This document shows, piece by piece, positions 1-10,646 of a stretch of 64,000 nucleotides of DNA; the stretch's first letter is position 1; each line of letters opens with the position of its first letter. The notes under the pieces were generated by a model. The model was not told where the DNA came from. It worked only from the letters and a program-made list of their open reading frames with translations, and made no database searches. This stretch comes from Aralia elata. Lineage: Eukaryota; Streptophyta; Magnoliopsida; Apiales; Araliaceae. Position numbers and translations under genes: made by a program. The stretch lies in NCBI GenBank assembly GCA_034770075.1, contig CM068383.1, forward strand, positions 33,299,094 through 33,363,093. Direction: 5' to 3'.

Positions 1-1011
1 TTATTTGTTTTCCAATTTTAGAAGACGAGTTAAGACAAAACATATGTCTTCTTTACTTTAGAGTTTTCTCCCGTAAATATCTCATTATCATCCTGTTCTT
101 AGATCTTAAGCACAATTCTGTTAACGCCAGATCTTTGGCAAATCATGAAGGAACTGGGCTAGAGGTCTCTTGTTCAGCCGTGGAATCAACCGATGTTTAA
201 ATTATTTCATAAAGTTTAATGAATGGACATGTTAGATCGGTATAAATTGTATCAAGGTACCCAAAGATGCTATATCTCTTAAGTGCCTTTCTATAAAGGC
301 TGTTTACTTCTTATCCAAAAGAAATAGGCTAGTTATTACTTCAATGCAGAGGAACAATAGAAATAAACAACAACGAAGGGTGAATTAAGTGGTTTGTGCA
401 CCACATTACATATCATCAATCCTCCAGTAGATGTAGGTAGTTGAGTACTTGCATCAAACTCTCGTCCATTTTCACAGTTTTAAGCAAATAAATATAAAAA
501 ATGATATCCAGCCTTTCTTTTAAATTTTGAGGAGTTTATGAATTTTGAAATATATAATATATGTTCACATGTATTATATCATTTTATAGGCTAAATGTAT
601 GCCAGATGTTTTAGTTGTAGTTTTGGGACTAAGATGTCCTCCATTACACCTTTCACCCATCACCCCAATACACATTTAGCGACATAAATATTGCTTCTAG
701 CATTGGTATTGCAATGAATTTTATTGGGTCGCTCAATGTGCTATTTGTGACTCTAATTTTGTATTGGGGAAAATTGAGTGAAAGATATGGAGGGGATCCT
801 AATCCGTAATATTGGCTTTTGTTGTTGACTTTCTCTTGGAGATTGTTCATTTGATTTTGGAGCTGTCTTTTCCATGTGCGCCTCCGGAATTGATTGTTGA
901 AACTAACATAACTATTACAAACTCGATGTTACTATGTCAAAATGCATCATTTAGATGTTTTCGTATGTGCTGCTTGTTGTGTAATTTCTTTGTTTTCTCC
1001 CACTATACTAG
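1..1011. other. AT-rich sequence upstream of the reductase exon; no gene recognised
   Basis: I see no convincing exon here. Short open stretches on both strands between about 650 and 1000 lack recognisable motifs. The pyrimidine-rich stretch before the AG at 1010-1011 looks like the 3' end of an intron belonging to the exon that follows, so part of this segment is probably intron. None of the earlier reductase exons could be found. Confidence 0.4.
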
Positions 1012-1316
1012 CACCTTTGAAGAATGCAATTGATTGGGCATCTAGACCACCAAATGTTTGGGCTGATAAGGCTGCTGCAATCGTAAGTGCTGGAGGAGGT
1101 TTTGGTGGGGGACGATCACAATATCATCTACGCCAAATAGGCGTCTACATTGATCTTCATTTCATTAATAAGCCTGAATTTTTCCTGAACGCATTTCAAC
1201 CTCCGGCCAAGTTTGATAGTGATGGCAACTTAGTTGACGCTGAAGCCAAGGAGAGGTTGAAAGAAGTCCTTCTAGCTTTGCAAGCATTTACACTGCGGCT
1301 TCAGGGGAAGGTATAA
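1012..1316 (+). CDS. NQR: Last exon of an NAD(P)H:quinone oxidoreductase (flavodoxin-like FMN reductase family)
   Basis: The translation reads APLKNAIDWASRPPNVWADK, then a glycine-rich GGGFGGGRSQYHLRQIG segment, then LHFINKPEF and a C-terminal helix ending in LRLQGKV before a TAA stop. This matches my recollection of the C-terminal half of plant soluble NAD(P)H:quinone reductases (FMN-binding, flavodoxin-like fold), which reduce quinones with two electrons in the cytosol. The SAPLKNA-type turn and the GGGFGG loop belong to the flavin and substrate pocket. The exon begins after a pyrimidine-rich tract and an AG at 1010-1011, with the first base of the GCA codon expected from the previous exon. 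The N-terminal exon or exons, with the SGSLR-type phosphate loop, are not visible in 1-1011. This is therefore either the end of a gene that starts outside the window or an isolated exon copy. The frame is undamaged, which favours a real gene. Confidence 0.82.
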
Positions 1317-2498
1317 AAATCTGTGTCTGGCTCAGGCTTCTGGATTCAGGCATTGTATGTCTGCCTCAGTTGTGCCATGGGCAATTAAATTCGTGTGATT
1401 AATTATCCAAACATATATTATAGAAAATGTAATTGTTGGTGATGAATATGATGACTGATTTGAGTCCTATATTTAACGTTTGTGGAAAAGTAGTTATTAA
1501 ATAAAAATCTCCCGAGTTTATCTTATTTGACATCAATTTTCTAGCTTATAGTTAAATTTTGTAAAAGAGAGATTTTCTTTTGATCTTATATATCTATGAA
1601 TCTCTGTGAAGTGAAAAGAAAATTTGGAGGGAGTAAAGATATAATAACGGTTTTGGGTCTTCTAATGATTTGGTAAGCTATTCTTCTTTTTATGCACGCC
1701 AAGCTCTCCATTAACTCCGATCACTGATTTGCATTAACTGCTATTGGAAAATCCACTGTTTGGGTACCCCTACATATCTGTTCTTGATTTTTGTGAAATT
1801 GAAACTATGCTTTGTGGGTACTTATTTAATTGGATGGAAAAGAAAAAGAATTAGGCTTTTTATGATTTTTGTTTCAATTTATATATGTTTAGATAATTAG
1901 GGGATGAATTCTTGCATTTCCCCTCCATTTTTGGGTGTTTTTGATTCTTGGAGATGGTATAGTGGTGATTTTGTTTGATTGTTTATGGATATATTTGGTT
2001 ATGCTAATTTGTTTATTTGGGAACTGAATAACTGTTTCATTTTTTGGTCTCAAATGTTTTGTTGTGTAACGAAGTTAAGAGATAAAATGATGGAGACCGT
2101 GTAATTAGAGGGAAATTTCCCTCTAAATCCACGTAGAAGAGGAGCCCATCTGCCACGCTATTACCACCTGTCGATTGTTAGTTTACTCAGCACTTTCCGT
2201 TAGTTTTTGGGACGGAATCATAACTAATGACCATTTTGTAAGTATTTTCGAGTATAGTGATGCGATTGTAAAAAAAAAAAGATTCGGTAACCACAATGAA
2301 AATCGGGCCCTAGTACAGTAACCAAAAAGTCAATTATGCCCTCTGCGATTCTCTTCGCAAAGGTTCTTTCAATCAACGTCTACTCCGTTCAGGTAGCCTC
2401 ATTCCCCCCCCTCTATATGTTTCTTCAGTACTTCAAGTTTGTCTTTTATGCAAATTAATCCCAATATCTAAAAGCACCACATTTAATTAAATTCTAAT
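1317..2498. other. 3' flank and intergenic sequence
   Basis: The first few hundred bases probably include the 3' UTR of the reductase gene. The rest is AT-rich with a short A-run near 2270. I see no coding exon, RNA gene or complete repeat. Confidence 0.4.
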
Positions 2499-2606
2499 TT
2501 AAAAATTCGGCGAGTTAACTCAGTTAATATATGAATTTATTTATTCATAAATTTTAAAATTCTGTAAGTTAACTCAGTTAATATATAGGTTCATTCATGA
2601 ATTTAT
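2499..2606. repeat. Imperfect tandem duplication of about 55 bp
   Basis: Two neighbouring copies share the core GAGTTAACTCAGTTAATATA or AAGTTAACTCAGTTAATATA, followed by a related AT-rich tail ending in TTCATAAATT or TTCATGAATT. The sequence shows a simple local duplication with divergence. Confidence 0.7.
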
Positions 2607-3360
2607 TCTCTCAAGAGATGTAAAATTTATTGTTTTTCTCGATATTAGGTGATAATTTTAATGTATAAATATTCTCTTGATTTGATATACATGTGTGTAA
2701 TTCAAGATAAAGAATGAACGGTAAATGAGAAAGAAAAGAAGTAAACTTAAGGAAGAAAATAATTAATTGGTTAGTTAGAATTTAACGGACAAAAGCATTC
2801 TAAAAAAACACAATTATACTCTCCCTCTCTCTATATGCACTCATCAAATAATATAAATTGACAAAATTATGGAGTATTAAATAATATAAAATTATCATTC
2901 TTTTTGTCAAAATTATGGGGTATTATTAAGGATATCCTTCTTCTATGCAAAATTAATTAGGGATACTTCTAATTTTTTAAAAATTCAATATATAAAATTT
3001 AAATACATTGTAATTAAAGATGATTTATAAATTTTAACAAGAAACATTCACAATATTTCTCGACTTTGCTTAAGTCTAATAATATCTATATACATTAATA
3101 TATGGTGAGACGCTTCATATTATTCATAAATTTTGTAGTCAGTGCATGAATAGATTAACCAACAATATACATTACACATATTTTAAAATTTACAATGCTA
3201 ATGTTTAGATAAATTTTATAAACAATTATTTAAACAGGTTCATGCCTCACATGGATTCACTTAGTAGTTAAGAAAAGGGTCCTTAACATTAATATATAAC
3301 AATTAGAAAGTAATTACAAAAATAAAATACACACAAAATAATTACAAAAATTACAAAATA
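2607..3360. other. AT-rich intergenic DNA
   Basis: Only low-complexity AT-rich sequence is visible, with no convincing ORF or structured repeat. Near the right end it carries several ATTACAAAA/ACACAAAAT repeats that lead into the purine tract. Confidence 0.4.
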
Positions 3361-3800
3361 ATTACACACAAAATACAGGCGAGAAGAAGAGGAAAGAGGA
3401 AGGAAGGAGGGAGGGAGAGGGAGAGGGGGAGGGGGGCGGCGAGGGGGCGAGAGAGAGGGAGGGAGGCGGAGGGAGGGGGGAGGCGGTGGGGGAAGGCAGG
3501 CGGGAGGGAGGCGGTGGAAGGGAGGAGGGTTGGTTACAGGTGGGAATAACACCCTTAATACAGAGGTAACCAACCTTAAATACAAAGGTAACCAAAACTT
3601 AATACGAAGGTAACCAACCCTTAATATAAAGGTAACCAAACAAAGGAGGGAAACGGGGGGAGGGAGGCGGAGGGAGGGAGTGAGGGAGGCTACGGTCGGG
3701 GAGAGGGAGGGCGGCGATCGGGGAGAGGGCGACGGGAGGGAGGAGAGAGAAATGGAAAGAGAAGAAGAAGAAGAAATGGAAAGAGGCGAGAAGAGAGATG
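3361..3800. repeat. Long purine-rich (G/A) tract interrupted by a TTAATA...GGTAACCAA minisatellite
   Basis: Positions about 3379-3535 and 3644-3800 are almost pure G and A on the plus strand (GGAGGGAGGGAGAGGG-type runs). Between them, about 3536-3640, a unit of roughly 24 bp with the core GAGGTAACCAA recurs five times with variations. Such a tract could form triplex or G-rich structure. The apparent proline-rich ORFs on the minus strand are only translations of this low-complexity DNA. Confidence 0.75.
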
Positions 3801-4199
3801 AGAGAGAATACTTTTGTAAATAAAAATGAAAAAGTGTAATACTTTTGTAATTATTTTATGGATGTATGATTTTTGTAATTATTTTCAAAAATGTACTAAT
3901 ATATGTAATTCTTCCTTAAGAAAAATATTCAGTTTCAAAAATTTGAGATATAATTCTAAAATGATAGAATTTTATGAAAAATATTATTTAATTTTGTCAA
4001 TTATATAAATAACATTTATTAGAAATATAGTAATAATCAAATGATAATATTCAATGTTTTCTACTTTTTTTTCCTTCTTTTTTCCTTTTCCCCCCATATC
4101 AAGAATTTTCTTTGTAAAACTAATTTAATATGTTTAGTTTAGTTAAAAGATTAAACGTAGAATAAATATTTTCTCTGTGTTCAAAAGATGTCTAAACGT
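3801..4199. other. AT-rich intergenic DNA
   Basis: No gene is recognised. The sequence is AT-rich with T-runs, and the short plus-strand open frame at 3826-4008 has no recognisable motif. Confidence 0.4.
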
Positions 4200-4204
4200 A
4201 CAAA

Positions 4205-4235
<31 letters not shown>

Positions 4236-4473
4236 ATTACTTAAAGCACATAAATTAAATATAAAATACGGTATAATTACTAATGAATCTCAAAGTGCAC
4301 GAATGCTCATTTAAACACTCCTCTCTCAAGTTAATTATGAATTTGTGTGAGTCCAAATAAAGGATATAATCCAAATAAAGTTTATACTCTCTCTACTTGA
4401 TTTCCAGCCTCAATTTATGTGTCCGTTGTACTTGTCGACATCTTTGGCGGACGAAGAGAGTAATTATATCTTG

Positions 4474-4546
<73 letters not shown>
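4200..4546. repeat. Microsatellites: (AC)n-(AT)n at 4208-4236 and a long (AT)n ending at 4546
   Basis: A short AC run passes directly into an AT run at the left end. A second, much longer AT run covers about 4475-4546. The sequence between them is copy 1 of the duplicated block described separately. Confidence 0.85.
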
Positions 4547-4549
<3 letters not shown>

Positions 4550-4798
4550 GTTCTAATTCATGACATCTGGTTGCCAGATTACTATTTCAGCAACCATGAT
4601 TTCCATCATTGATCAATACATTGGACGACAGAGATTAAAAAAAAATTCACCCCTGCCGCTATAGCAGGTTGTCAGGTTACTATTCCAACAACCATGATAT
4701 CTACCATTGATCAATACATTGGACGATAGAGATTAAAAAAAAATTCACCCATGCCACTACAGGTTGTAGCGGCAACACCAATTTTTTTTAATCCCTGC

Positions 4799-4843
<45 letters not shown>

Positions 4844-5351
4844 CTTAAAGCACATAAATTAAATATAAAATACGGTATAATTACTAATGAATCTCAAAGT
4901 GCACGAATGCTCATTTAAACACTCCTCTCTCAAGTTAATTATGAATTTGTGTGAGTCCAAATAAAGGATATAATCCAAATAAATTTTATACTCTCTCTAC
5001 TTGATTTACAGCCTCAATTTATGTGTCCGTTGTACTTGTCGACATCTTTGGTGGACGAAGAGAGTAATTATATCTTGAAATATATATATATATATATATA
5101 TGTATGTATATGTATATATATGAGTTCTAATAATGACAACCGGTTGTCAGGTTACTATTTCAGCAATCATGATTTCCATCATTGATCAATACATTGGACG
5201 ACAGAGATTAAAAAAAAATTCACCCCCGCCGCTACAGCCTGTAGTGGCAACACCAATTTTTTTTTTAATCCATGCAGTCCAATGTATTAATTAATGGTGG
5301 AGATCATAATTACTGAAATAGTACCCTGACAACCGGTTGCCATGAATTAGA

Positions 5352-5354
<3 letters not shown>
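4230..5354. repeat. Segmental tandem duplication: unique block + (AT)n + fold-back element, twice
   Basis: The roughly 245-bp block starting at TAATTACTTAAAGCACATAA (about 4235) recurs almost unchanged at about 4838. Both copies end in the same ATATCTTGAAATATATAT junction and are followed by an AT run and a related inverted-repeat element (4549-4802 and 5122-5354). In the first copy the left arm of that element is itself doubled and the right arm is cut short by an AT run. This is best explained as an unequal duplication of block plus element through the AT runs. Confidence 0.75.
5122..5354. mobile_element. Fold-back MITE with arms of about 100 bp
   Basis: The left arm starts GTTCTAATAATGACAACCGG and runs through GTTACTATTTCAGCAATCAT. 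The right arm is its imperfect reverse complement and ends CCGGTTGCCATGAATTAGAA. The arms are separated by only about 25-30 bases around CCGCTACAGCCTGTAGTGGC. The element lies inside an AT run, so a TA-type target is possible but cannot be proven. It has no coding capacity. I do not assign a superfamily. Confidence 0.7.
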
Positions 5355-5392
<38 letters not shown>

Positions 5393-5398
<6 letters not shown>

Positions 5399-6533
5399 TC
5401 TATTTATAGCAACCGGTTACTATAGGTACTATTTCAGCAACCATAATCTACACCGTTGATCTCAAGACTAAATGACTGGGATTATTTTGGATTAATACCG
5501 TATCGGTACAAGTTGTTATGGCAGGGTTAAATACTATTTTGCCCTCATTTTTAGCCCTCATGTTTATCCCTTGCGCACAAGCTGATGCGATAGTTGAGAA
5601 ATTTACATTAATCCTTGTCGACACAAGCTGCTGCGACAGTGAGGAATTTACATTTATGCCAACACTTAATTTATGTACCAGCCGCAACAGGTTTGTTGCG
5701 GCATCAGGTGTAAATTCTCTTCTATCAAAATAGAACATATCTACGTGTCTAACAGGAAAAGTAAATTTAATTACAATAACAAAGACTATAGTATTAGTAT
5801 GAATGGGAAGAACAGTTTAATCTTAAATTATTAATACCACTAATAAAAAAAAACATCCTCATATTGCATACCCAAAAACAAATACTACTTCCAGCTCCAT
5901 CCAAAAATAAGAATTCCATTTAACTTGTTAACTTGATATTTTTGTGTATGCAATATAATTAACTTCAAACATTTAAACATACTTTTTCTCGATCACAAAT
6001 TTTATTTTATTTAAAATTTATATTATAATTATAACATATAATTATTACGCCCAAGTAAATTCTATGCATAAGCAAAAGTCAACAAATCAGTTGTAGAGTG
6101 AGGGAGAAATATTTAATCTACTAATTGGAAATTAAAGCAAGAAAATGGTAGATTAATTTTATGAATATTGTTACATTTACAAAGAACACTTACAAAAAAT
6201 ATCTTATAAAATAATGTGTTAAAGTGCAATTAGTAGATAATCCACCACATATAAGTATGTTCAATAGTTGTTGTAACCAACCACAATCATACAAATCATT
6301 TTGTATCGCCTTTTTGTAACTATTTTTTAGTCACTATAGTATTATTGCTATTTTATTATTTCAAGAAAGAGTCGGGAGATTAACAAAAAAAAAGAGAGAT
6401 AATAATAGAGTAGTTAAGATGAATAATTTGAAAATAATTTATTTTCTTGATAGACGTGTATTTTTAAATTAGGGCAAGTAAAATTGAATAAAGGAAATAA
6501 TATTTTAAATTTTAATAAAAGTCAAAAGATAAT
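5393..6533. other. Intergenic DNA with a relative of the fold-back arm at its left end
   Basis: At 5396-5460 the sequence again reads AGCAACCGGTTACTATAGG and CTATTTCAGCAACCAT, so a further, more diverged arm of the preceding element family is present. Around 5510-5720 there are repeated ACAAGCTG(A/C)TGCGA(T/C)AGT-like segments. The open frames on both strands there (5448-5738) have no recognisable motifs. The rest is AT-rich with nothing recognised. Confidence 0.45.
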
Positions 6534-6997
6534 AGTCAGGGTGTAAGATTGTCAATTGAGTTGATTAAGCCCCAAATCGAATTGTTTGCTCAATAAAACT
6601 CCATCAAATTTAATTTAGGAGTAGTTAAGTTGATTTGAACTTGGACAAATATTTAATAATGAAGAGAAAAATTCGGGACAAGTTTAGTTAATTCACATCT
6701 CAAATTATAATTGTATATAAGATCTTTTTTACTTATCTAAAAATTAACTATCATATTTGCTTTGAGAAGTTAATTCATCCAATTTTATAAAAAAAATTAA
6801 TAATCATACGTAACAATATTGAGATGAAATATTAAAAAAATAAAAAAAATAAAAAAAGCAAAGTTTCTATTAAATGGCTCATTGATGTTAATTTAAATTA
6901 CAACTCACAATTAGTAAGAAGAACGATGTCTTTTTAAACATTTTAAGTGAATGATTTAAAATTATATTCTTCTTTTTCGGGTCTAGATCATCAATTA

Positions 6998-7500
6998 TAC
7001 TCCTTCCGTTCCACAATTATTGATTTCTTTTTATGTGGCACAGAGTTTAAGATTAACCAAAACACATTTACATATTATTCCCTCCGTCCCAAATTAATTG
7101 CATTTCTAGGACTTTTTAAAGTCAAATTGACTATTTTTAAAACTAATCTTTTTATTATTTTTGCTAACATATAGGTAAAGATATTATAACCAAAAGAAAG
7201 TATATACAATTTATTACTAATTTCAATTTTTATAATTTTAGAAATATATTTATATATGCTCAATTATTAATTTTAAAAATAGTCAATTTGACTTAAAAAA
7301 GTTCTAGAAAAGCAATTAATTTGGGACCCTACATTTTTATGTATATTTATATATTTTTGTATATTTGGATGTTATAATTTTATTTATGTTATAAATTTTT
7401 TTAAAATATAATATTCAAATATAATTTCGACATGTTTTAAAATTCATGTCACATATACTTAAAAAAATTATTTTAATAATTGTGGAACGAGATAATACTA
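6998..7500. mobile_element. Outer Stowaway-like MITE
   Basis: The left end reads TACTCCTTCCGTTCCACAAT and the right end is its imperfect reverse complement (ATTGTGGAACGAGATAATAC). TA dinucleotides lie at the borders. The CTCC-TCCGT-CCA type end and TA target are characteristic of Tc1/mariner-derived Stowaway MITEs. It is interrupted by a second MITE at 7078-7329. The two halves without the insert make an element of about 250 bp, which is normal for the family. Confidence 0.7.
7078..7329. mobile_element. Inner Stowaway-like MITE, 252 bp, TA target duplication
   Basis: The left end is TTCCCTCCGTCCCAAATTAA and the right end is its reverse complement (TTAATTTGGGACCC). The inverted homology extends about 55-60 bp inward on each side, through GTCAAATTGACTATTTTTAA. 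TA flanks both sides (7076-7077 and 7330-7331). No protein is encoded; the two overlapping antiparallel short ORFs are products of the inverted repeat. Confidence 0.85.
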
Positions 7501-8015
7501 TTTATTTTTTATACAGTTTTGACCAAAAATAAATTTGAAACTTGTGTTGGCTCGAGCTTGAACATACCTATATCATAGGCTTGAGTGGGCCATGCCCAAA
7601 CTCCTAAAATTTCAAGTTGGGTACGTTGAGTTTGGACGATCTTGAACTTGACTCACAAAGCCATTGACAGACCTAGCCAGCTAGCCTAAGCCTTCTCTTC
7701 TAAAATACATGGCTGATCACAAGTTCTAGTATATCCCGGAACAAAGTCAGCACATAAGCTACATAATAAAGAACTAAAGGTAATTAAGTTTCTCATATGT
7801 TAATTCCCCTTGCTGTGTTTGTGAATTTTATTTTGGAGGGAAGAATTCTTTTCAAAAATATTGAAAGGAAGAACTTTCTTTTTTCATTTCTTCCCTTCTC
7901 CTCCCCTAATTAATACTCACAAACAGGCTATTAGTTCCTTTTTAGTCCCTTCTTCCTATGTTTGCTTTAGGCCCCTATATATTAGACATCTTTGTGATAT
8001 GGAGTGAATAGTTAC
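7501..8015. other. Intergenic DNA left of the retrotransposon nest
   Basis: No gene is recognised. The stretch 7540-7680 (GCTCGAGCTTGAACATACC, GACTCACAAAGCCATTGACA) has a texture that may match 6535-6680 (GGTGTAAGATTGTCAATTGA), as if both were ends of one non-autonomous hAT-like element around the nested MITEs. This is a weak impression only. Confidence 0.3.
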
Positions 8016-8480
8016 TGTTGGAGTATGATTTGATGGGTCCGGGAGATTTGCTGGGACTTATGCCACGTGGCGGAATATTGCAGAAGAAGATTTGACATTC
8101 TAAAGAGTCTACAGTCTAAATTGACTTATGATTTCTATATCCTATTTGACTTCCTATTTTTGAGGAAGTCAAATTCTATTCATTCAGGGGATTTGCAGTT
8201 ATCTTTGCACAGGACTCCTAGTCCAATTGGGGGATGGGCATGTAGGAGAGGTGTGGTCAAGCTATAAATACACATCCATAATTCATGTTCCAGGTACATA
8301 CGCACTAAAGCAATTATGAACCTCAATTGTTGACGTTTTCTGACCTGTACTTATTTTCACACCGGAGCTATCCCCTTACGGCCCTGGCCGTCAAGCTTTT
8401 TAGTGTGTTTGTTTGTTCACTATGCAAGTTTAAGTTCGTTGTTTGGTGATTTGGCAAGTGGACAGATTTTGGCGTTAACA
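8016..8480 (+). repeat. Element A 5' LTR with G-box and TATA box
   Basis: It begins TGTTGG and ends AACA directly before the primer-site region TTATCGCTAGAAGGAGGG (8481-8498). A CACGTG G-box lies at 8064-8069 and a TATAAATA box at 8263-8270, as expected for a pol II LTR promoter. The partner LTR is outside the window, so the exact borders are inferred. Confidence 0.6.
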
Positions 8481-8529
8481 TTATCGCTAGAAGGAGGGCC
8501 TGTTTTAGTATTGCTTTTCACAATCACCA

Positions 8530-9540
8530 ACCTACTTTAAGTTGAACAAACGGCGGGTAAATGGAAGGCAATTTTTGATCAGGAGAGGTCTTCGGTCAAT
8601 CCGACAGTACAAGTTCGTAAGTCGGTTAAAGATGGGCTCAGGCCCAACAACTCCGGTTCGACGATAGCTATTCTCTACAAGCCAGAAGGCTCTCGATCCC
8701 TATAGTCGTAGGGCAGACAATCAGTCCCGAACACATACTCACCAAGAACGGGATCGGGAACAGGAGGGATAGGACAGACGGGAGTTGATACAGATGCGCA
8801 AGATCCAACAGGCGAAGGAGGCTTTGGAGACACTACGCCTCAAACAGGAAGAATGGGATATGTAGCTGGCCGAATTGGAAGGAGAAGGACCTCGTCTCCC
8901 CAAGTCGGCGCAGGCGTCAAGAGTCTACACCACAGAGTCGATCCAGATCACATCGATCGGGAGGTTCTCCGGAAGGAAGGAGCAAACGCAGGACACACTC
9001 CTTAGACCCTGACGAGGGTTGGGTACGGTCTGAACGGCGTCAACGGGTCGCATCACCAGAGTATATGAGGGATAGGCGCAAAGGATCCTCCCCGAGGGAG
9101 ATACCCGACCCCATCATGCAGAAACTGACGGAGTTGGAGCAGAAGTTATTAGTGGAACCCAGGTAAACGAGTTGCCGATTGATCCAAAGTTGTCATTCAC
9201 ACCAGAAATCGATTGGGTTCGGGCCAATCTAACTAAAAAGTTGCCGTCATTGGAGACATATGACTGCACCGGTGACCTCTACGATCATACCCACACACAT
9301 GATCGTCTTATGTGTTATTATGAGCACTCTGATGCTACACGTTGTCAGATGTTCGTCACCACTTTGAAAAAGGGAGCCCAGTTATGGATGACGTCGTTGC
9401 CACCCAATTCTATCGAGTCTTGGCAGGAACTTTGCGACAAGTTCCACGACTGGTTCGGGAGCAACAGGGGAAAGGGAAAATTAACAACTTCCCTTATGCA
9501 AATAAAGCAACAACCAAACGAAAGTTTGAGCCAATTATAA
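8530..9540 (+). pseudogene. Element A gag, N-terminal part (broken)
   Basis: The best frame (9172-9540, opening at a non-ATG codon) reads IDWVRANLTKKLPSLETYDC, then HDRLMCYYEHSDATRCQMF, W.TSLPPNSIESWQELCDKF and MQIKQQPNESLSQL. This is the order of the plant Ty3/gypsy retrotransposon gag domain (Tat/Ogre-like), which packages the element RNA. The upstream 8530-9170 is arginine-rich gag leader sequence in shifting frames with stops. The domain stops abruptly where the LTR of B begins, so about the last third of the capsid domain is missing here. Confidence 0.75.
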
Positions 9541-10058
9541 TGTAACTAGGATGTTTGTTAGATGGGATTTGATTTTCATATTGATTTGTTATCTAGGATT
9601 TCTATTCCAAGTTAAATTGTTTATTCCTTATAGGATTAGGGTTTCATGTTACTAGTATAAATATGATACAAGGCATATGTAATAGTTAGACAACTTTGAT
9701 TAATAAAATTACTTTGTGAGATTTTCTCATCCTTTGATTCTTTAAGAATTCCTAGACTAGTTCTTAGTTTTCTTGAGATTCAATTTGACTTATCATACAA
9801 CAAATCATAGTTATGTGCGGCGTCTTCTACCATACATCAATAGTCTATTGTACCGAGGTTTCTGCTTCATATAAGTACAGGGTTTAGGTGTCGTTGGTGT
9901 TCCATTCAACGCATATTTCCTTACAAGATCGATTGTACCAAGGTTCTCGTCTCTTTATAGGTGTTGGGTTGAGGTGTCGAGATTATTCCACCTTCATAGC
10001 TTGCTAGAAACGATCTGGGCGACGACCACCTTACGCAAGCGTGCCGTGGAGTCTATCA
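9541..10058 (+). repeat. Element B 5' LTR
   Basis: It starts TGTAACTAGGATG and ends GTGGAGTCTATCA, directly before the primer site. Full-length partner sequence lies at 27175-27307 plus 48572-48961. A TATAAATA-like stretch is at about 9656-9663. Confidence 0.85.
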
Positions 10059-10520
10059 TTTGGTATTAGAGCCAAGTTCCTCGCAGGTTATTTATCCTTT
10101 ATTTTCTTGTTAAATAGCAAGAAAAAAAGAAAAAAAAACTATAAAAAAATTTCAGTTTTTATTTCAACTGTGCTAACCAAATTTGTAGCACACCATTAAG
10201 TCATAAGTTCTGCAAATTCAATCATCAAATCCGAAGGAGCAAAACCCTCTATTTTGCGTTGGTTATCATAAGTCATAGCTTGTTATATTTTGTTTTGTGA
10301 TAAGTTCTTGTTGAATTGGATAGTAAAACTATGAAATTGTTTGGTGAATTCAAAAAGAACATATTAGAGAGAATATTGAGATGTAAAAGGCAAGAGTGGT
10401 GCGATTATTAGAGGTTAAAAGCCATTAAAGTGATACACGAGCGAAATATTATTTGAGCGAAACACGTAAGGAAGTGTGTAAGAAAATTTTTTATCTACTA
10501 ACCTATGTTTTGCAGCAAAC
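10059..10520 (+). other. Element B primer binding site and leader
   Basis: TTGGTATTAGAGCC at about 10060-10073 is one mismatch from the common plant initiator-Met primer site. The rest is an untranslated leader with A-runs, ending in a TTTTGCAG just before the gag ATG. Confidence 0.7.
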
Positions 10521-10646
10521 ATGTATCATTACGATTTTGAGAGTACTTGTGAATTTCGAAGGCACCCTTTCTAAGGCAGGAATGATCTAGATGCATATTT
10601 GAGATGGGAGAAAAGGATGGAATGGGAGTTTTACTATCATGATTAC

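Noticed and set aside
653..850. 65-residue minus-strand ORF left of the reductase exon
   Set aside because: No recognisable motif; the plus strand shows only a vaguely membrane-like stretch with a stop, so no gene call is supported.
3289..3639. Proline-rich minus-strand proteins
   Set aside because: Translation of the purine tract; no other coding signal.
6534..7680. Possible 1.1-kb hAT-like non-autonomous element around the nested MITEs
   Set aside because: End similarity is short and imperfect and no 8-bp target duplication could be shown.
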